From Gp6-AA40 sp963818645 (GTDB taxonomy: Bacteria > Acidobacteriota > Vicinamibacteria > Vicinamibacterales > UBA2999): a stretch of DNA of 64,000 nucleotides. The position numbers were made by a program, and so were the translations under genes. The notes below the pieces were generated by a model. The model did not search any database, had not been told where the DNA came from, and was given only the letters and a program-made list of their open reading frames with translations. Below are positions 1 through 7,649 of this stretch, in pieces (position 1 is the first letter of the stretch; every line of letters begins with the position of its first letter). The DNA is taken from contig CAWFTF010000009.1 in assembly GCA_963818645.1 (NCBI GenBank), positions 72,921 to 136,920 on the forward strand, given 5' to 3'.

Positions 1-12
1 CTGGCCACGGGG

Positions 13-1545
13 TCAGCTCCAGAGCGGCTTGAACGCGGCGGCTGCCGCCTTCAACGCGTTCACGAGGTCGTCGCTCAGCGCCTTCTCGCGGGCGATCTGC
101 TCGAGCAGGCTGGCTTTGGACGTCGTCAGAAACTCGGTCAGTCTGGTCTGAAAGTCCTTGATACGTTCGACCGGAACGTTGTCCATGTGGCCGTTCTGCA
201 CCATCCACAGGATGGCGACCTGGGTCTCGACCGGGATGGGGTTGTATTGCGGCTGGTTGAACAGCTCGATGATCCGCTTGCCGCGGTCGATCTTGCCCTG
301 CGTGGTCGCGTCGAGGTCTGAACCGAATTGCGCGAACGCCGCCAGCTCGCGGAACTGCGCCAGATCGCCCTTGAGCCGTCCGGCCACCTGCTTCACGGCT
401 TTCACCTGCGCGGCCGATCCGACTCGCGACACCGACAGGCCAACCGAGATGGCGGGCCGGATGCCTTGATAGAAGAGGTCCGTTTCGAGATAGATCTGGC
501 CGTCGGTAATCGAGATGACGTTGGTCGGGATGTATGCCGAGACGTCACCCGCCTGCGTTTCGATGATCGGCAGGGCCGTCAGCGATCCGTTGCCCCACTG
601 CTCTCCGACTCGTGCAGCTCGTTCGAGAAGTCGGCTGTGCAGATAGAACACGTCGCCCGGGTAGGCTTCGCGTCCTGACGGCCGCTTGAGCACGAGCGAC
701 ACCTGCCGATACGCGACGGCGTGCTTGGAGAGGTCGTCGTACACGATGAGGGCGTCCATGCCGTTGTCCATGAACCACTCGCCCATGGCGGCCCCGGCAA
801 ACGGCGCCAGGTACTGATTGGTCGCAGAATCGGCGGCGGGGGACGCGACGATGATCGTGTACGGCATCGCGCCAGCCTCTTCGAGGACGGCGATAAGGCG
901 CGCAATCGTTGACTGCTTCTGTCCGATTGCGACGTAGATGCTGTAGAGCGGACGATAGTCCTTGTCGCCGGCGGCTTCAGCCTGCCTGTTCAGACGAGCC
1001 TGGCTGATGATGGTGTCCACACAGATCGTCGTCTTGCCGGTGGAGCGGTCGCCGATGATCAACTCGCGCTGACCCCGGCCGATCGGGATCATCGCGTCGA
1101 TGGCCATGATGCCGGTCTGCACCGGCTGGCTGACCGGTTTGCGCCGCATGATGCCGGGCGCGATTTTCTCGACCGGGTACGCGACATCGCTCACGATCGG
1201 ACCTTTGCCGTCGATCGGTTCTCCGAGGGTGTTGACGACGCGACCGAGCAGTCCCTTGCCGACCGGGACCTGCAGCAGTTTGCCCGTGGCACGAACTTCG
1301 TCGCCCTCCTCGAGGCTGGTGTACTCGCCGAGGACGATGACGCCAACCTCGGTCTCCTGGAGGCTGAGCGCCAGGCCCGTGATGCCGTGACCGAAGTCGA
1401 GCATCTCGTTCAGCATCACGTCGCCGAGGCCTTCGACCTTGGCAACGCCGTCGCCGATCTCACGGATGACACCGATGTTCTGCTTGACCGCTGTCGCTTT
1501 CGCGCCTGCGATCTGTGCCTCGATGTCCTGTATCAGGTTGGCCAT
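13..1545 (-). CDS. atpA: F-type ATP synthase subunit alpha
   Basis: Alpha subunit of the F1 catalytic head of ATP synthase (510 residues, the usual length). It forms the alpha3beta3 hexamer at the cytoplasmic membrane and carries non-catalytic nucleotide sites. The P-loop reads GDRSTGKTT near residue 165 (the family norm is GDRQTGKT) and the C-terminal helical domain is complete. It is the last complete gene of a minus-strand operon running VIT-like, a, c, b, delta, alpha. Gamma, beta and epsilon are not visible and could lie past the left edge. The stop codon is only 12 bases from the window edge. The family call is very secure. Confidence 0.98.
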   Translation of the reverse strand: MANLIQDIEAQIAGAKATAVKQNIGVIREIGDGVAKVEGLGDVMLNEMLDFGHGITGLALSLQETEVGVIVLGEYTSLEEGDEVRATGKLLQVPVGKGLLGRVVNTLGEPIDGKGPIVSDVAYPVEKIAPGIMRRKPVSQPVQTGIMAIDAMIPIGRGQRELIIGDRSTGKTTICVDTIISQARLNRQAEAAGDKDYRPLYSIYVAIGQKQSTIARLIAVLEEAGAMPYTIIVASPAADSATNQYLAPFAGAAMGEWFMDNGMDALIVYDDLSKHAVAYRQVSLVLKRPSGREAYPGDVFYLHSRLLERAARVGEQWGNGSLTALPIIETQAGDVSAYIPTNVISITDGQIYLETDLFYQGIRPAISVGLSVSRVGSAAQVKAVKQVAGRLKGDLAQFRELAAFAQFGSDLDATTQGKIDRGKRIIELFNQPQYNPIPVETQVAILWMVQNGHMDNVPVERIKDFQTRLTEFLTTSKASLLEQIAREKALSDDLVNALKAAAAAFKPLWS

Positions 1546-1551
1546 AACTCG

Positions 1552-1584
1552 GTCCTCAGTCCTCAGTCTTCAGTCCTCGGTCCC
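1552..1584. repeat. Short tandem repeat between atpH and atpA
   Basis: The 77-base gap between the delta and alpha genes contains a degenerate tandem of a 7-8 base unit (core cagtcct on the plus strand, about four copies), followed by further CT-rich, repeat-like sequence to about 1620. It lies inside an otherwise tight operon. A second low-complexity tract of similar flavour occurs at 29113-29220. The function is unknown; it may be a simple-sequence tract typical of this genome. Confidence 0.6.
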
Positions 1585-1622
1585 GCTTCAGGCTCCGGGC
1601 TCACAACTCATGACTCACGACT

Positions 1623-2015
1623 TCAAAATCTCTCCGAGAGCGCCGTGAGGCGTCCTTTCACACTGCCGTCATAGACGTCGCTGCCCACCGTGATGCGCAC
1701 GCCACCGAGCAGCGTCGGGTCGCTCGCGTAGGACATCAGCAGGCCGCGGCCGTACATGCGCGCCAGTTCCGATTCAATCTGTGCCTGTATTTCTCCGGCG
1801 AGCGGGGTTGGGCTCTCGACCTTCGCGCTGTGGGCCTCGCGCCTGAGTCTCACGAGACGCTGGAATCGCGAGAGCACCTTGAGACCGCCCGGTCTGCCGG
1901 CCGCGATGACCTTCTCGACGACCTGACGGACGCGGGCGTCATCGAGCGAGCCGCCGACCACGCACAGCCCGAAAAGCCGCCTCGCCTCGCGCTGTGTCTG
2001 TCTGTTGGTCTTCAT
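1623..2015 (-). CDS. atpH: F-type ATP synthase subunit delta, short form
   Basis: Delta subunit, linking the peripheral stalk (b) to the top of the F1 head. It has only 130 residues, against about 175-180 in most bacteria. What is present matches the C-terminal part of the family, including a DPTLLGG-like element near residue 103 followed by GSDVYDGSVKGRL. The N-terminal helical bundle that normally binds alpha is shortened. The gene starts 14 bases after the atpF stop, leaving no room for a missing 5' part, so the short form looks genuine rather than truncated by a frame error. Operon position (b-delta-alpha) supports the call. Confidence 0.85.
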   Translation of the reverse strand: MKTNRQTQREARRLFGLCVVGGSLDDARVRQVVEKVIAAGRPGGLKVLSRFQRLVRLRREAHSAKVESPTPLAGEIQAQIESELARMYGRGLLMSYASDPTLLGGVRITVGSDVYDGSVKGRLTALSERF

Positions 2016-2029
2016 TGGCCGTCTTCTTC

Positions 2030-2563
2030 CTAGTGGGCTGCCAGATGCCTGGCAGTCTCCTCGGCCAGACGCCGCTCATCATCCGGCGTGAGAACCTTGC
2101 CGACGACGGCCGTTGTGGTCTGGACGACGAGACGGCCAACCTCGCGACGCAACTCGGCGAACATGCGCGCGTGTTCCTGCTCGGCCGCCTCACGCGCCTT
2201 GGCCATGATCTGCTCGGCCGTGACAATCGATCGCTGGGCTTCCTGTTCCTGGAGGCGCTTGGCGATATCGCGGGCTTCTGCGATCAGTCGCGTCGACTGC
2301 GCCTGTGCGTCCGCCATCACGCTCTGCCGCTGAGACTCGATGTTGGCGAGGGCGGCGTTGATTTTCTCGGCGTTGGCGAGGCCCAGTGCGATCTGCTGGC
2401 GTCGTGCCTCCAGCATGCGCAGCACCGGCTTGTAGGCCAGCCAATAGAGCGCAGCGCAGACGATCGCGAAGCTGACGAGTTGCGCCGTCAGGTGCGGCCA
2501 GTCCACGCCAAAGGTTCGCGCGATCTTCTCGACCGGCCCGCCGACGGCCTCCTGTTGCAGCAT
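2030..2563 (-). CDS. atpF: F-type ATP synthase subunit b
   Basis: Peripheral-stalk b subunit, 177 residues from the chosen ATG at 2563. One N-terminal membrane helix (about residues 20-42) is followed by a long charged, Ala/Glu/Arg-rich coiled coil, as in all b subunits. The open frame runs further upstream to 2692 but that extension overlaps atpE and is not b-like, so the ATG 25 bases after the atpE stop is preferred. Downstream it is followed after 14 bases by delta. Only one b-type gene is seen, so the stalk is presumably a b homodimer. Confidence 0.93.
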   Translation of the reverse strand: MLQQEAVGGPVEKIARTFGVDWPHLTAQLVSFAIVCAALYWLAYKPVLRMLEARRQQIALGLANAEKINAALANIESQRQSVMADAQAQSTRLIAEARDIAKRLQEQEAQRSIVTAEQIMAKAREAAEQEHARMFAELRREVGRLVVQTTTAVVGKVLTPDDERRLAEETARHLAAH

Positions 2564-2588
2564 CAGTGCAAGCACACGTTCCCTCCCG

Positions 2589-2780
2589 TCACTGCACGAG
2601 GAACAGGGCGTAGAACACGATGGCTTCTGCGAAGGCGATGGCCAGAATCGACTGAACGAGGATCGGCGTGGCCGCGCCGGGATTTCGCCCAACCGCCTCC
2701 GACGCTTTCATTCCGATGAGCCCAACGGCCAGGGCGGCGCCCAGAACCGCAAGAGCGACGTGAAAGTTGCCGGTCAACAT
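2589..2780 (-). CDS. atpE: F-type ATP synthase subunit c
   Basis: Membrane rotor subunit c (63 residues), a two-helix hairpin with the polar loop GRNPGA between helices. Helix 2 carries the essential ion-binding carboxylate in the context AFAEAIVFY. The residue after Glu is Ala, not Ser/Thr, and helix 1 has no Gln at the sodium-ligand position, so the ring is predicted to be proton-specific. This is an inference from known sodium-site signatures. The protein is somewhat short for the family but both helices are complete. It lies between the a and b genes. Confidence 0.95.
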   Translation of the reverse strand: MLTGNFHVALAVLGAALAVGLIGMKASEAVGRNPGAATPILVQSILAIAFAEAIVFYALFLVQ

Positions 2781-2838
2781 GTTCTCTGTTCCTTCCTCGA
2801 TGGTTCGCCGCGCGTACGAGGCAATCGAGCCTCGTGCA

Positions 2839-3708
2839 TCACTCGTGCGCGGCGGATCCTTCCTCGTGATGCTGGCAAATCAGCAGCGTGAATACCGCCG
2901 TCAGCAGCATGAACACCAACGCCTGAACCAACCCGACGAGCAATTCCAGAAAGTAGAAGGGGATCTGTACGAGCCAGGCGATGTATGGCACCTGCGCCAT
3001 CGTTTCGAGCATCGTTTCGCCGGCGAAGACGTTTCCGTAGAGTCGAAAGCTGAGCGAGACAGGTCGAAAGAGGATCGAGACGACCTCGAGCAGGCCTGCC
3101 GCAAAGAACACGACGAACATCAGGAGCTTCAGCACGCCGGTCGTCGAGCCCTTGGGAGCGAACAGCTCCTTGAAGAAGCCGAGCGGTCCAAGGGCCTGCA
3201 GGCCCCAGACGATCCACATGGCGAAGAACGTGAGCGCCATGGCCATCGTCAGGTTGACGTCCGCGTTGGCGCCGCGGAAGAAGGGCTCCTCGAGCTGAAA
3301 TCCCTCAGCCGTGTAGTGACCCCAGCCCATCGAGCCGACGCCGGGAATCAGCCCGAACCAGTTGGAGGCGAGGATGAAGATGAACACGCTGGCGAAGAAC
3401 CAGAACGTCCGTTTCGCCAGGTGCGAGCCGAGGAGTCCTTCGAGGAATCCGTACAGGCTTTCGACCAGCCACTCGAGGAAGTTCTGCGCGCCGTCCGGCA
3501 CCTCTTTCATGTGCCGCGTCGCCACCTGGGCGAAGATGATGAGCCCGATCGTGACGATCCAGGTGACGACCATCGAGTTGGTCACCGGGAAACCGAACGG
3601 GCGCGCGATCTCCACGGCGCTCTGCGAGAGGCCGTGCTCACCGGCCGCCGAGAGCGTGGTGGACGCCGTCAGCGCGGTCACGAAGGTCAGGGAAATCAGC
3701 GCTCTCAT
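2839..3708 (-). CDS. atpB: F-type ATP synthase subunit a
   Basis: Stator a subunit forming the proton half-channels against the c-ring. It has 289 residues from ATG 3708, with several membrane helices and the conserved FRLYGN segment in the penultimate conserved helix (essential Arg of the family). The N-terminus is hydrophobic and ends in SAA, possibly a signal-like segment. The start is chosen because it forms an ATGA overlap with the stop of the upstream VIT-like gene (stop 3705-3707), implying translational coupling. The same frame stays open far upstream, but that part is only the shifted 5' portion of the neighbouring gene. Confidence 0.95.
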   Translation of the reverse strand: MRALISLTFVTALTASTTLSAAGEHGLSQSAVEIARPFGFPVTNSMVVTWIVTIGLIIFAQVATRHMKEVPDGAQNFLEWLVESLYGFLEGLLGSHLAKRTFWFFASVFIFILASNWFGLIPGVGSMGWGHYTAEGFQLEEPFFRGANADVNLTMAMALTFFAMWIVWGLQALGPLGFFKELFAPKGSTTGVLKLLMFVVFFAAGLLEVVSILFRPVSLSFRLYGNVFAGETMLETMAQVPYIAWLVQIPFYFLELLVGLVQALVFMLLTAVFTLLICQHHEEGSAAHE

Positions 3709-4368
3709 CCGCCCAGCGCGATCGTGATCGCGACGAGTACCAATCCGAGGCAGACCATGACCAGCCCGGCCCGCCAGCCCGATCGGCCAGTGTGCGTGCC
3801 CAGCGTCCACCCCATCCCGAACAGCATCGCGATGGCGATCGCGTTCGAGGCCCGCATCGCAAACCCGGCCCCCGGAAACAGCAGGAACGGAAGCGAGATC
3901 GGAACCGTCGAGAGAAACACCAGCAGGAAGACGGCGAACGCGCCGGTAAGGTCCCTGCGATTCCACACCGAGTGCTCCGGCGAGTCGGGTTGTCGCACCA
4001 GCCGTTCGCGAAGCTCTTCGACCTCCGAGGGTGTCAGCACCGCCGCGACCGGAGCGGGGAGCGCGTCCAGGATGAGGCGCTGGCTCAGACTCTGATCGCG
4101 GTTCTCGCGAATCGTCCGCAGGATCCGGAGTCCGCGTGCGTGCCCGATGACGCTCGACATCAGATAGAACGCCGCATCCACGATCCCCCAGGCGATATTG
4201 CATCCGAGCGCGGCCACCAGCACTTCCCGGGTCTCGGCGTGGCCGCCCTCCGCCACGCTGATCGAGCTGGTGAACGTGAGCACCATGATCACGCCGAACA
4301 GAATCTCCGAAATCCGCTCGAGAGGATCGAGAACGGGGACCGGGCGGTAGGGCTGTCCATGTACTCAA
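3705..4368 (-). CDS. VIT1/CCC1-like membrane protein at head of ATP synthase operon (one frame break)
   Basis: Membrane protein resembling the VIT1/CCC1 family (vacuolar iron transporter type). The start EILFGVIMVLTFTSSIS, a GCNIAWGIVDA stretch and a hydrophobic C-terminal half with about three helices are visible, with a soluble insert between. The strict frame begins only at GTG 4292, but codons 4293-4334 upstream in that frame encode family-like sequence (DPLERISE) with no start codon. Removing one base from the GGGG run at 4335-4338 joins it to an upstream frame beginning at TTG 4368, giving 220 residues. The stop overlaps the atpB start (ATGA). It occupies the position where atpI often lies. 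The substrate is not predictable, and the exact start is uncertain (GTG 4389 is another option). Confidence 0.62.
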
Positions 4369-4384
4369 GACCGGTGCGTCGGTG

Positions 4385-4400
4385 AGCACGTCCTGTGCCA
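4385..4400 (-). promoter_or_regulatory. Possible sigma-54-like promoter facing the ATP synthase operon
   Basis: On the minus strand the site reads TGGCAC, five bases, GTGCT. The -24 element is perfect, but the -12 element has G in place of the first T of TTGCT. The predicted transcript would start about 5 bases before TTG 4368. Two other sites of the same form (4586-4601, 21601-21616) also sit just upstream of start codons. It may be a chance match. Confidence 0.25.
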
Positions 4401-4557
4401 CTGTCAGGTCAATTTGCAAACACGAACGATCGCCCGTTTGCCACGTCAATCCACGGTGCCCGAAACGTCAACGGCCTCCGTCAATCCGGAGTGCCTCCAC
4501 TCCGTTGGAGCGTTCACCGGGTGCCCACGAAGACCGGTTAGCGAAAATCTCCGCATA

Positions 4558-4569
4558 TGGTGATCACCA
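4558..4569. promoter_or_regulatory. 12-bp palindrome, candidate operator
   Basis: Perfect palindrome TGGTGATCACCA in the divergent gap between the ATP synthase operon and the sigma-54 activator gene, 15 bases before GTG 4585. The position suits a repressor or autoregulatory site for either direction. There is no further evidence. Confidence 0.3.
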
Positions 4570-4584
4570 AATCAGAGACAGGCC

Positions 4585-6073
4585 GTGGCACACGATGTGC
4601 TCGAACCGGCCCGCATGATGACAACAGAGACGTTGGTGTCGGTCGACGCCGTCAGCGGCCGCATCGATCGCCTGGCGGGTCACGTTGCGTCGGCGGCGGT
4701 CGGCCTCGGACCGGACATGGTCGACACCATCATCAGCGACGCGCTGCGGCAGATCTGCGAGGTACTCAAGGCTGAGAGCGCCACGCTCGAGGGGCTGTCT
4801 GAAGAGACACCGAATTCCGGCCCGCGCCGCACGTGGATACGCCACGGGACCACGACCTCGGAGCCGGCGCTGACGATTCCCGTGGCCGTTTCGGACGGTT
4901 CCAATTTCACGCTCTCTCTGGGCGGAGGCGAGCGATCGCCGTGGCCCGCATCGGTCGCCGACGCCCTTCGGGACCTCGCGCACGTGATCGTGCTCATCGT
5001 GCTCCGCGCCCAGCAGATACAGGAACTCGAGCGGGTCAGGTTTTCGCTTTCTCCGTCCGGCCCGTCAACGGCGGCTCGCGGGTTCGGCGAGAACTGGGAC
5101 GACGATTTCGAGAACATCATCGGCGACAGCCCGGCGCTCCGATTCGCCATCGCGCGCGTCCAGGAAGTGGCACCGACCGATGCGTCGGTCATGCTCCTCG
5201 GCGAGACCGGCACGGGCAAGGAGCTCTTCGCGCGGGCGGTCCACAATCGCAGCACCCGTCGCGGCCGCCCGTTCGTCAGCGTGAACTGCGCGGCGCTCCC
5301 GGCCACGCTGATCGAGACCGAGCTCTTCGGCCACGTGCGCGGCGCCTTCACGGGTGCGGTGGCGATGCGCCAGGGGCGTTTCGAGTTGGCCGACGGCGGC
5401 ACCCTCTTTCTCGACGAGATCGGCGATCTCCCGCCCGATGTGCAGGCCAAGCTCCTGCGCGTGTTGCAGGAAGGGCAGTTCGAGCGTGTGGGTGCGTCTC
5501 AATCACGCAAGGTTGACGTGCGCATCATCGCGGCGACCCACCACAACCTGGAGGCGGCCATGAAAGAGGGCCGTTTCCGCGCGGACCTGTATTACCGGCT
5601 CAACGTGTTTCCAATCATGTTGCCGCCGCTGCGCGAGCGCCTCGAGGATCTGCCGCGGCTGGTCTGGTACTTCGTCAACCGCCGGCAGCGCGCGCTCAAT
5701 CGCAAGTTCACGAGCATCCCGGACAGCGTGTTTGCGGCGCTCGCAGAACGCTCGTGGCCCGGGAACGTTCGAGAACTGGCCAACGTGATCGAGCGCGCCA
5801 TGATTCATTCCACCGGCAACACGCTGGTGCTCGACGAAGTGCCGTCACCGCAGCGGTCAGCTGCCCACTCGCGACTCCGGCACGCTCGAGGAAATGGAGC
5901 GTCAGTACGTCGAGGACGCGCTGAGGCGATGCCGCTGGCGGATCAACGGGCGCGGCAACGCGGCGGAGGTCCTGGGGCTGCATCCGAACACGCTCCGCAA
6001 TCGCATGAAGAAGTTCGGGATTCAGCGGCCGAAGGGGCCGGTCGCGTTCGACCCCGGACGGTTGTCGGCGTGA
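4585..6073 (+). CDS. Sigma-54-dependent transcriptional activator (one frame break before the HTH)
   Basis: Bacterial enhancer-binding protein. The N-terminal ~165 residues form a sensory region (GAF-like by appearance, no receiver). A complete AAA+ domain follows with Walker A GETGTGKE, the sigma-54 contact loop GAFTGA and Walker B LFLDEIGD. The uninterrupted frame then runs into Arg/Ala-rich nonsense to 6183. The Fis-type helix-turn-helix is plainly present in the next frame (EEMERQYVEDAL, then NAAEVLGLHPNTLRNRMKKF), ending at TGA 6071-6073. Deleting one C of the run at 5864-5866 restores a 495-residue activator. GTG 4585 is used; ATG 4615 is an alternative. The target is unknown; the RND operon is immediately downstream. 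Confidence 0.9.
4586..4601 (+). promoter_or_regulatory. Possible sigma-54-like promoter at the activator gene
   Basis: TGGCAC, five bases, GTGCT: perfect -24 half, imperfect -12 half. It overlaps the GTG start at 4585, so it could only act if translation begins at ATG 4615 or 4618. It mirrors the minus-strand site at 4385-4400. Weak evidence. Confidence 0.2.
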
Positions 6074-6193
6074 GGGAATTGCGATCCTCCCTCGCGGAGA
6101 TGGTCTCACCGGCGACGGTGAGCGGCGTCATCGTTCATCGCGAATTGGCGGCGAACGGCGCGGTACTGCGATTGCGGTTCTGAGGCGAACACT

Positions 6194-6460
6194 GTGTGGT
6201 GCCGGATACAACTGCGACGCGAAAACGGACGTGTGGTGGTGCATCTGGCGGGACATCTGAGTGGGGCGCAAGTTCCCGAGCTTCTTGCGTCGTGCGCGGA
6301 AGCCGCCAATCCCATCGTCGAACTCGATGAACTTGTCTCGGCTGATGCCGTCGGCCTCGACGCGCTGCAGCGAGTCGAGCAACAGGGAGCGCAATTCGTG
6401 GGACTCCTCGAATATCTGCGGTTCGAACTGGACGCACTGAGACGCAAGCAGCGCACGTAA
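6194..6460 (+). CDS. STAS-domain-like small protein
   Basis: 88-residue protein from GTG 6194 with the alternating hydrophobic pattern of STAS/anti-anti-sigma-like domains: a first strand GRVVVHLAGHL, then PIVELDELVSADAVGLDAL, resembling the strand-helix around the STAS phosphorylation site. A Ser follows VELDELV, but whether it is phosphorylated cannot be told. It lies 17 bases before the RND adaptor gene and may be co-transcribed with it. No partner kinase or sigma factor is nearby. The family assignment is moderate. Confidence 0.6.
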   Translation: MWCRIQLRRENGRVVVHLAGHLSGAQVPELLASCAEAANPIVELDELVSADAVGLDALQRVEQQGAQFVGLLEYLRFELDALRRKQRT

Positions 6461-6477
6461 AACACGAGGACGAGAGC

Positions 6478-7647
6478 ATGTGTAGGAACTTAAGAAGAGC
6501 GATGTTCGGCGCGGGCGTCGTCGCAATCGCAGCGAGCGTGGCGTGTGAGAAGCCCGCTCCTCCCGCACCGCCGCCGCCCGAGGTCTATGTCGCGCCTGTC
6601 GAGCAGAAAGACGTGCCGGTCTACCTCGAACTGGTTGGCCAGACCGCAGGCTTCCAGGACGTCGAGATTCGCGCGCGCGTCGAGGGCTATCTCGAGACCA
6701 TGAATTTCCAGGAGGGCACCTTCGTCAAACAGGGCGACCTTCTTTACACCATCGATCGGAAGCCCCTCGAAGCCATCGTCGCTGAAGGGAAAGCGGACCA
6801 GGCCACCGCCGAGGCACGGCTCTCCCGGGCAACCAACGACGTCACGCGGTATACGCCACTCGTCGCCAAGCAGGCGGTCAGCAAGCAGGAGCTCGACAAC
6901 GCTCTGGCCGATCAGGAAGCCTCGCGGTCGCAGGTCGAGGCCGCAAAGGCCACCGTGGAGAAGGCCACGCTGGATCTGAGCTACACGCGCGTCACCTCGC
7001 CAATCAACGGCCTGGTCGGCACCACAAATGTGAAGCCGGGTAACCTGGTCGGACGCGGTGAGAGCACGCTGCTCACGACGATCTCGCAGATCGACCCGGT
7101 GCTGTTCAAGGTGGGCGTGACCGAAGCGGACTATCTGCGCGTGGCGAGACAGGTGCAGGCTGCCGGCAAGTCGTCAGGCGGCTCTCGCCAAGGGATCGAG
7201 CTGACACTGGCTGACGGCAGTCGGTATCCGCATACCGGCAAGATCAACACCATCGAGCGCGCCGTCGATCCGACGACTGGCACTCTGGGAATCGAGCTGG
7301 CCTTCGCCAACCCGGAGCAGCTCCTGCGGCCGGGCCAATATGGTCGCGTACGCATCCTTCTCGACACCAAGAGAGGCGCGCTCCTGATTCCGCAGCGCGC
7401 CGTACAGGAGCTGCAGAATCTTTACAGCGTCGCCGTCGTGGACGGCAGCGGGAAGGTCGCCTTTCGCAACGTGAAGGTCGGGCAGCGAGTGGGCCCGCTC
7501 TGGGTCATCGAAGATGGGCTCAAGGCGGGAGAGCAGATCGTCGTGGAAGGCCTTCAGCGGATTCAGGACGGCATGACGGTCTCCGTCAAGCCGGCGCCAC
7601 CAGCGCCCGCGGAAGCTGCTGCCCCTGCGGCTGTCGAGGCGAAGTAG
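6478..7647 (+). CDS. RND efflux periplasmic adaptor lipoprotein (AcrA/MexA type)
   Basis: Membrane-fusion protein of a tripartite efflux pump (389 residues). The N-terminus is a lipoprotein signal with the modified Cys at about residue 23 (SVAC), followed by a proline-rich spacer. Then come a lipoyl/biotinyl half-motif, an alpha-helical hairpin (residues ~100-160, Ala/Glu/Lys-rich), the second lipoyl half (TSPINGLVG), a beta-barrel and a membrane-proximal domain with an Ala/Pro-rich tail. It stops two bases before the pump gene, so the two are almost certainly translated together. It bridges the inner-membrane pump to the outer-membrane factor encoded after it. Confidence 0.96.
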   Translation: MCRNLRRAMFGAGVVAIAASVACEKPAPPAPPPPEVYVAPVEQKDVPVYLELVGQTAGFQDVEIRARVEGYLETMNFQEGTFVKQGDLLYTIDRKPLEAIVAEGKADQATAEARLSRATNDVTRYTPLVAKQAVSKQELDNALADQEASRSQVEAAKATVEKATLDLSYTRVTSPINGLVGTTNVKPGNLVGRGESTLLTTISQIDPVLFKVGVTEADYLRVARQVQAAGKSSGGSRQGIELTLADGSRYPHTGKINTIERAVDPTTGTLGIELAFANPEQLLRPGQYGRVRILLDTKRGALLIPQRAVQELQNLYSVAVVDGSGKVAFRNVKVGQRVGPLWVIEDGLKAGEQIVVEGLQRIQDGMTVSVKPAPPAPAEAAAPAAVEAK

Positions 7648-7649
7648 TC

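Noticed and set aside
2589..2780. Sodium-driven (N-type) ATP synthase
   Set aside because: The c subunit lacks the sodium ligands (no Gln in helix 1, Ala after the essential Glu), and a delta gene is present, which N-type operons lack.
2767..4095. Long plus-strand open frame opposite the ATP synthase genes
   Set aside because: It is antisense to atpB and the VIT-like gene, is rich in Arg/Glu/His without domain-like sequence, and is explained by GC-rich codon bias.
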